This document shows, one piece after another, positions 6,923 through 10,772 of a DNA stretch of 10,772 nt (within the stretch, counting starts at the first letter, position 1; each line of letters opens with the position of its first letter). A model generated the notes under the pieces. It worked only from the letters and a program-made list of their open reading frames with translations. It had not been told where the DNA came from and made no database searches. The position numbers and the translations under genes were made by a program. The DNA is from an uncultured bacterium. GTDB taxonomy: Bacteria; Pseudomonadota; Alphaproteobacteria; Rhodospirillales; Rhodospirillaceae. Location: NCBI GenBank assembly GCA_903896775.1, contig CAITZE010000153.1:1-10772 (forward strand). Reading direction: 5' to 3'.

Positions 6923-8888
6923 CGGTGCCCCCACCGGAAACGCCGAGATCCTGCACGTCTATGTCGTCGATCAGTCCGCCGATGCTATCGGGGCCAGGCG
7001 CTGCCGTTGCACTAGGTGTCGCGCGCGTTACGGCAACTTTGGTTGTCTCTTCGTCATCAAACGCCTGAACGGGCGGAGCTATATGCGCGGGCGCAGCCGG
7101 AGCGCTGGTTTTCACAACTGCGGGGCTGTTGGCGTATTCGTTGTGCGTTTCGCTGGTGCCATAGATCTGCATGAGACCGGGAAGCGGATCGAAATTATCG
7201 GCATGGCCCATTGGGAATACGCCAAGCATGGGGCCGATTTTGTTGACGATGCTGCCGACTGTGGGCGCTGCGTTCCAGCCGGCGGTGGCGAAGTTGTAAG
7301 TCTCTTTGGTGCCGTGCGGCTCATCGAGAAGCACCAGCACAACATAACGCGGTGCGTCGATCGGGAACGCCGCCACAAACGACGTGCGCAACGAGTGCTC
7401 GGAGTAGCCGCCGTGCTGGGTGGTTTTTTCGGCCGAGCCGGTTTTGCCGCCGACCATGTAGCCGCGTGAGTCAGCTTGTTTGCCCGAACCGTAGAGCACG
7501 ATCAGCCGCATCATCGCGCGCAGATCTTCGGAGGTCTTTGTTGAAATGACTTGTGTGCCCTGCGGCATCTGGCCAGGTGTGCGGTGAATGATTGTCGGCG
7601 GATACAAGGTGCCGCCGTTGACCAAGGCGCTCACCGCCGAAACCACATGTATGGGCGTCACCGAAATGCCGTGACCATAGGCAATAGTGATGGTGTTGAT
7701 ATCGCGCCAGGTAGACGGGAACTGCGGCGTTCCGGTCTCGGGTAGTTCAAGGCGCAGCGGCGAAAGCAAGCCGATTTTTTTTAAGAAAGCCTTCTGCACG
7801 TCAGTACCGGCTTCCAGCGCCATTTTGGCTGCGCCGATGTTCGACGAGTGAATCAGAATTTCCGGTACGGACTCCATACGATTGAGACCGTGGAAGTCGC
7901 TGATGGTGAAGCGTCCGATCTTAATAGGTGTCGAAGCGTCGTAGCGGCTGTTGAGTTGCGCGGTGCCGTTTTCGATGGCCATTGCTGCGGTGAACAGCTT
8001 GAAGGTCGAGCCCATTTCGTAAAGGCCCAACGTCGAGCGGTTGAAACGCGAATCCTTCGACGCGGTTCCCATGTCTTTCGGGTCGTAGTCGGGCAGGGAA
8101 ACCATCGCAAGAATTTCGCCGTTACGCGCATCCATGACTACGGCGCTGCCGCCGTCGGCGTGATAGCGCACCAGAGATGCCGCAAGGCTTTCATGCACGG
8201 CGTGCTGTACGCGTACGTCAAGGGACAGTCGCAGCGGTTCTTGCTGTGTGCTGAGAACATCATCGAAGTTTTTCTCGACACCGGCGAGGCCATGGTTGTC
8301 GGGATCGGTGACGCCGACGACATGAGCGAACAGCGAGCTCTGCGGGTAAGCGCGGCTTTCAGAATCTTCGAAGGACAGGCCTGGAATGCCGAGGCGATTT
8401 ACAGCCATTTGCTCGGCCGGCGTCAAATTGCGGCGCAGATACATAAAGCGCTGACCGGATGTCAGATGCTTGAACAAATCATCGAATTTAAGGTCGGGTA
8501 ACGTCGCCGCCAATTTCTCGGCCGCTTCTTTGGCGTCCGGAACTTTATGTGTATCGGCGTAGAGGTTGACAGTCGGCAGGTTGGTGGCAACGATCACGCC
8601 GTTGCGGTCCACAATGTCCGCGCGTGCTGTCGCAGGGCGCGCAATGCCGTGAGACTTCTCAGCGGTAAATGCCGGGCCTTCCTTGAAAACCATCAAGTCG
8701 ACAACGCGTAAGCCAATCATGGTGAAGGCCGCGCCAAAAATGCCGGCGGTGACGATCAGGCGCATACGTCCGGTTTCGACTGCGCGTGTGGTCGAGCTTT
8801 GCAAACGCAGTTTAGGTTCGCGGCTCGGTTTCACTTCCTCGCCGGGATAGAGGAACAAACGACGGCGGTCTTGTCTGCCATTCATCAT
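6909..8888 (-). CDS. ftsI: FtsI (PBP3), septal peptidoglycan D,D-transpeptidase
   Basis: FtsI is the class B penicillin-binding protein that cross-links new septal peptidoglycan in the periplasm, working with FtsW. A basic cytoplasmic N-terminus (1-42) is followed by one membrane anchor (about 43-66). The PBP dimerisation/pedestal region includes ARADIVDRNGVIVATN (88-103) and RAYPQ (179-183). The transpeptidase domain has its three active-site motifs intact: STFK (294-297, nucleophile Ser294 within YEMGSTFK), SSN (348-350) and KTGSA (482-486). YEMGST instead of the common YEPGST fits alphaproteobacterial FtsI as I recall it. At 659 residues it is longer than E. coli FtsI (588), mainly through an Ala/Pro/Thr-rich tail from about residue 585 that ends in an acidic DDIDVQDLG segment. 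The ATG at 8888 overlaps the ftsL TGA as ATGA and follows GGAGG by 6 bases; a second ATG comes directly after it. The elongasome homologue PBP2 is excluded by position and motif context. Confidence 0.98.
   Translation of the reverse strand: MMNGRQDRRRLFLYPGEEVKPSREPKLRLQSSTTRAVETGRMRLIVTAGIFGAAFTMIGLRVVDLMVFKEGPAFTAEKSHGIARPATARADIVDRNGVIVATNLPTVNLYADTHKVPDAKEAAEKLAATLPDLKFDDLFKHLTSGQRFMYLRRNLTPAEQMAVNRLGIPGLSFEDSESRAYPQSSLFAHVVGVTDPDNHGLAGVEKNFDDVLSTQQEPLRLSLDVRVQHAVHESLAASLVRYHADGGSAVVMDARNGEILAMVSLPDYDPKDMGTASKDSRFNRSTLGLYEMGSTFKLFTAAMAIENGTAQLNSRYDASTPIKIGRFTISDFHGLNRMESVPEILIHSSNIGAAKMALEAGTDVQKAFLKKIGLLSPLRLELPETGTPQFPSTWRDINTITIAYGHGISVTPIHVVSAVSALVNGGTLYPPTIIHRTPGQMPQGTQVISTKTSEDLRAMMRLIVLYGSGKQADSRGYMVGGKTGSAEKTTQHGGYSEHSLRTSFVAAFPIDAPRYVVLVLLDEPHGTKETYNFATAGWNAAPTVGSIVNKIGPMLGVFPMGHADNFDPLPGLMQIYGTSETHNEYANSPAVVKTSAPAAPAHIAPPVQAFDDEETTKVAVTRATPSATAAPGPDSIGGLIDDIDVQDLGVSGGGTGAPE
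6928..6935 (-). promoter_or_regulatory. Ribosome binding site deciding the murE start
   Basis: GGTGGGGG on the minus strand lies 5 bases before the GTG at 6922, inside the last codons of ftsI. The alternative GTG at 6934 sits within this G-rich run and has only CGTTTCC before it, so the purine-rich stretch supports the inner start. Confidence 0.5.
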
Positions 8889-9367
8889 CGCGTGCCTCCC
8901 TGAGCGGAGGAGGGCGGAAAGGTCGCTGCGCCGGCGGACGTCGAAAGAAACAGGCGCTGTAGCCGCGAGAAAAGGACCGGCCCGAAGCCTGTCGGCTCCG
9001 TGCTGACCGGGCGCGCTTGCGCTTGGATGTCATTGCCGGGCTTCGGCGCGGTCACGGAAGGCAACGGCTGAACTTGCGCGGGAGCGTCAGCGCCGGCCCG
9101 AACGGGCAATGTCGAAATGTCGGCTACGTTTTGCGTTGTGGCAGGGCCAAAGCCTAAATGCTCGGCGCTCAGGCGCCGCAGACGCTCAGGATCGTTGAGG
9201 TAAGTCCACTCGGCCTGCAAGACGCGGATGGCAGAGCGGTCGCGAACGACCTGCTCCCGGCGCGCAACAAGCTCGTTCTCCAAAGCCTGCACTTTATATT
9301 TAAGCAGAAACAAACAGACGCCGACGCAAATCGCGAGCGCTCCCCACAGGAACCAGGATGCTCTCAT
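8885..9367 (-). CDS. ftsL: FtsL, single-pass divisome protein
   Basis: FtsL is a small bitopic membrane protein that, in well-studied bacteria, forms a complex with FtsB and FtsQ and activates FtsWI. The 160-residue product has almost no cytoplasmic part (MRAS), then a membrane segment at about 5-22. A heptad-like helix follows (about 24-55, KYKVQALENELVARREQVV), and then EWTYLNDPERLRRLSAEHLG (53-72), the conserved end of the FtsL core. Residues from about 76 on are a Pro/Ala/Gln-rich tail; E. coli FtsL is 121 residues. The family is poorly conserved, so the call rests on topology, the EW-x-YL-x-P-x-RL motif and the position between rsmH and ftsI. The ATG at 9367 overlaps the rsmH TGA as ATGA and follows a GGGGGG run by 5 bases. 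The stop overlaps the ftsI ATG. Confidence 0.93.
   Translation of the reverse strand: MRASWFLWGALAICVGVCLFLLKYKVQALENELVARREQVVRDRSAIRVLQAEWTYLNDPERLRRLSAEHLGFGPATTQNVADISTLPVRAGADAPAQVQPLPSVTAPKPGNDIQAQARPVSTEPTGFGPVLFSRLQRLFLSTSAGAATFPPSSAQGGTR
8895..8899 (-). promoter_or_regulatory. Ribosome binding site of ftsI
   Basis: A perfect GGAGG on the minus strand lies within the end of ftsL, 6 bases before the first of two tandem ATG codons (8888 and 8885). The spacing suits either; the first ATG, which overlaps the ftsL stop, is preferred. Confidence 0.7.
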
Positions 9368-10368
9368 GAGAGCCCCCCAGTAACGGCGGTGAGGGACGGA
9401 GCGGCAGTGCGTTGAGCAACACGCAAACGCGCCGAGCGGGCGCGGGGGTTGCGCGCAATCTCGCTTTCGGTAGGACCGACGGGCCGGCGTGAGAGCGGTG
9501 TGAACGTCGCAGTGGCGGGCGCTGCACCTAAACTTGCGGGCGTATGGCGCGAAGGCCGCAGGGCTGAACCCGAGCGCGCTTTCAGGAACGTTTTGACAAT
9601 GCGGTCTTCGAGTGAGTGGAAGGACACCACGGCGAGAATTCCACCGGGGCGCAATAGCTTCTCCGCACCCAACAGGCCGCGCTCCAATTCGCCCAATTCG
9701 TCATTCACATATATACGCAACGCTTGGAAAGTGCGGGTCGCAGGATCGATACCGTCCTGAGAGCGGCGCACTTCGGCGCGGATCACGTCGGCCAGCCGCA
9801 GGGTGCGTGAGAAGGGACGCTCGCGGCGCGCTTCGACAATGGCGCGTGCAACGCGGCGGGCATGACGCTCTTCCCCGTAGGTGAAGATGATGTCGGAGAG
9901 TTCTTTTTCGGACAGAGTGTTGACGACATCAGCGGCACTACGGCCGCTTTTTTCCATGCGCATATCCAAAGGACCATCGCGCAGGAATGAGAAGCCGCGC
10001 GTACGGTCATCGATCTGCATCGAGCTAACGCCGAGATCCAGCGCAACGCCGTCGACGCCGGCGATGCCGCGTGCCGCAAGTAGCTCAGCCATATCACCGA
10101 AACGCCCTTGCACAAGATTGACGCGGCCGGGGAACCGCTCCAGCAGAGCAGCGCCGCGTTGCAAGGCTTCGGGGTCGCGGTCGATGGACCACACAACACA
10201 CGGCGCGGCTTCCAGCAGCGCAACGGTGTAACCGCCGGCGCCGAAAGTTCCGTCGAGATAAACACCGCTTGCCTCAGGAGCTAAGGCTTCGATGACTTCA
10301 TTCAAAAGAACAGGGATATGATCGGGTGTGGCGGGTGACGGCGTCGCAGTGGTGAAAGCGGCACACAT
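9364..10368 (-). CDS. rsmH: RsmH (MraW), 16S rRNA (cytosine-1402-N4)-methyltransferase
   Basis: RsmH is the cytoplasmic SAM-dependent enzyme that methylates N4 of C1402 in the decoding centre of 16S rRNA; its gene is a standard second member of dcw clusters. The 334-residue product starts its conserved part at HIPVLLNEVI (17-26). The SAM-binding Rossmann motif DGTFGAGGYT (39-48) and SIDRDPEA (61-68) follow, then DLGVSSMQID (111-120), DGPLDMRM (131-138), FQALRIYVNDEL (214-225), SFHSLEDRIVK (249-259) and the C-terminal NPRARSARLRVAQR (307-320). The length fits the family (E. coli 313). The ATG at 10368 shares its A with the mraZ TAA (TAATG), and GGTGG lies 6 bases upstream at 10375-10379. About 15 residues precede the first conserved block, so a slightly later start cannot be fully excluded, though no better start signal is seen. 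Confidence 0.98.
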   Translation of the reverse strand: MCAAFTTATPSPATPDHIPVLLNEVIEALAPEASGVYLDGTFGAGGYTVALLEAAPCVVWSIDRDPEALQRGAALLERFPGRVNLVQGRFGDMAELLAARGIAGVDGVALDLGVSSMQIDDRTRGFSFLRDGPLDMRMEKSGRSAADVVNTLSEKELSDIIFTYGEERHARRVARAIVEARRERPFSRTLRLADVIRAEVRRSQDGIDPATRTFQALRIYVNDELGELERGLLGAEKLLRPGGILAVVSFHSLEDRIVKTFLKARSGSALRPSRHTPASLGAAPATATFTPLSRRPVGPTESEIARNPRARSARLRVAQRTAAPSLTAVTGGLS

Positions 10369-10772
10369 TATGCGCCACCATTTTGCTTCAACGCCGCGAT
10401 CACGCGCTGGCGTTTGGCTTCTACGGCCGCAGCGATGGCGACCGGTTCCCAGATTTGGAAGAACTTACCCTGACCAATGAAGGTGGCTTGGTCCTTTAAA
10501 TTGGCTTTGGCGATGAATTCGTCGGGAAGAACGATACGGCCTTCGCCGTCCAGCAGCAGTTCACGCAGTTCGCCCATAACGAGTTCGGCGATTTCATTGC
10601 GTTTTACCGGCGCGAAAGAGTCGGGAATTTCAGCTTCGAGATTTTCAAACCGATCAAAGCCAGCGCCTTCAAGGCAGGGTTCGATCAGCGACGGATGAAG
10701 GGCGACGCTATGCAAGCCGCGCCCCTGGATGACGGCGCGAAACGGCGCCGGCACGGAAACGCGCCCTTTAGC
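10368..10772 (-). CDS. mraZ: MraZ, dcw transcriptional regulator (5' end cut by window edge)
   Basis: MraZ is a ring-forming DNA-binding protein with two AbrB/SpoVT-like swapped-hairpin domains; in E. coli it represses its own dcw promoter by binding repeats just upstream of its gene. The frame stays open to the right edge of the window, where 134 residues are visible, starting AKGRVSVPAPFRA. This is the conserved first half-motif, which in full-length proteins follows roughly ten residues of the type MxxFxSTxxxxLD, so only a short N-terminal piece is missing. The second copy of the motif is DGEGRIVLPDEF at visible residues 75-86. The GTG at 10754 is in frame but is the Val of RVSVPAPF, so it is not the start. 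The C-terminus (about 107-134) is a charged helix ending in NGGA. The promoter and any MraZ operator lie outside the window to the right. The stop overlaps the rsmH start by one base. Confidence 0.96.
   Translation of the reverse strand, partial: AKGRVSVPAPFRAVIQGRGLHSVALHPSLIEPCLEGAGFDRFENLEAEIPDSFAPVKRNEIAELVMGELRELLLDGEGRIVLPDEFIAKANLKDQATFIGQGKFFQIWEPVAIAAAVEAKRQRVIAALKQNGGA

Noticed and set aside
7848..8501. Plus-strand open frame of 217 codons opposite ftsI
   Set aside because: It lies antisense to the transpeptidase domain of ftsI, which carries all catalytic motifs; the antisense product resembles nothing I know.
1..10772. Possible novel system, mobile element or horizontally acquired island
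   Set aside because: All bases are accounted for by ten standard dcw genes in canonical order with intact motifs. No integrase, transposase, tRNA, attachment-like repeat or composition break is visible.

Overview
This window is a continuous stretch of a bacterial dcw (division and cell wall) cluster. All ten genes are on the minus strand, so transcription runs from the right edge (base 10772) to the left edge (base 1). In transcription order they are: mraZ (5' end cut off by the right edge), rsmH/mraW, ftsL, ftsI, murE, murF, mraY, murD, ftsW and murG (3' part cut off by the left edge). I see no RNA gene, mobile element, CRISPR array, long repeat or terminator, and no gap between genes longer than 15 bases.

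The organism is very probably a Gram-negative alphaproteobacterium of moderately high GC content. MurE carries the DNPR motif that goes with meso-diaminopimelate peptidoglycan. FtsI has YEMGSTFK around its active serine, and FtsL has a short single-pass core followed by an extended periplasmic tail; both fit my memory of alphaproteobacterial proteins. I cannot place it to genus.

Layout from right to left. Bases 10772-9364 hold the MraZ transcriptional regulator and the RsmH 16S rRNA methyltransferase. Bases 9367-6909 hold two septal membrane proteins, FtsL and the transpeptidase FtsI. Bases 6922-3981 hold the cytoplasmic ligases MurE and MurF, which add meso-DAP and D-Ala-D-Ala. Bases 3965-2883 hold MraY, which moves the UDP-MurNAc-pentapeptide onto undecaprenyl phosphate (lipid I). 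Bases 2874-1453 hold MurD, which adds D-Glu. Bases 1456-320 hold FtsW, the SEDS glycan polymerase of the divisome. Bases 323-1 hold the start of MurG, which makes lipid II. Together the genes supply lipid II and use it at the septum: MurD, MurE and MurF build the stem peptide, MraY and MurG build the lipid precursor, FtsW polymerises it, FtsI cross-links it, and FtsL connects this pair to the rest of the divisome.

The genes are packed for translational coupling. Five junctions are 4-base ATGA overlaps, one is a 1-base TAATG overlap, one is a longer overlap (ftsI/murE), and two are short gaps of 15 and 8 bases. Three starts needed a decision: murE (an inner GTG preferred), murD (ATG at 2874) and ftsW (ATG at 1456). 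I found no undescribed system; the window is a canonical, intact core locus. The mild oddities are low-complexity C-terminal tails on FtsI and FtsL, a short Gly-rich insertion in MurF and an A8 run in ftsI.
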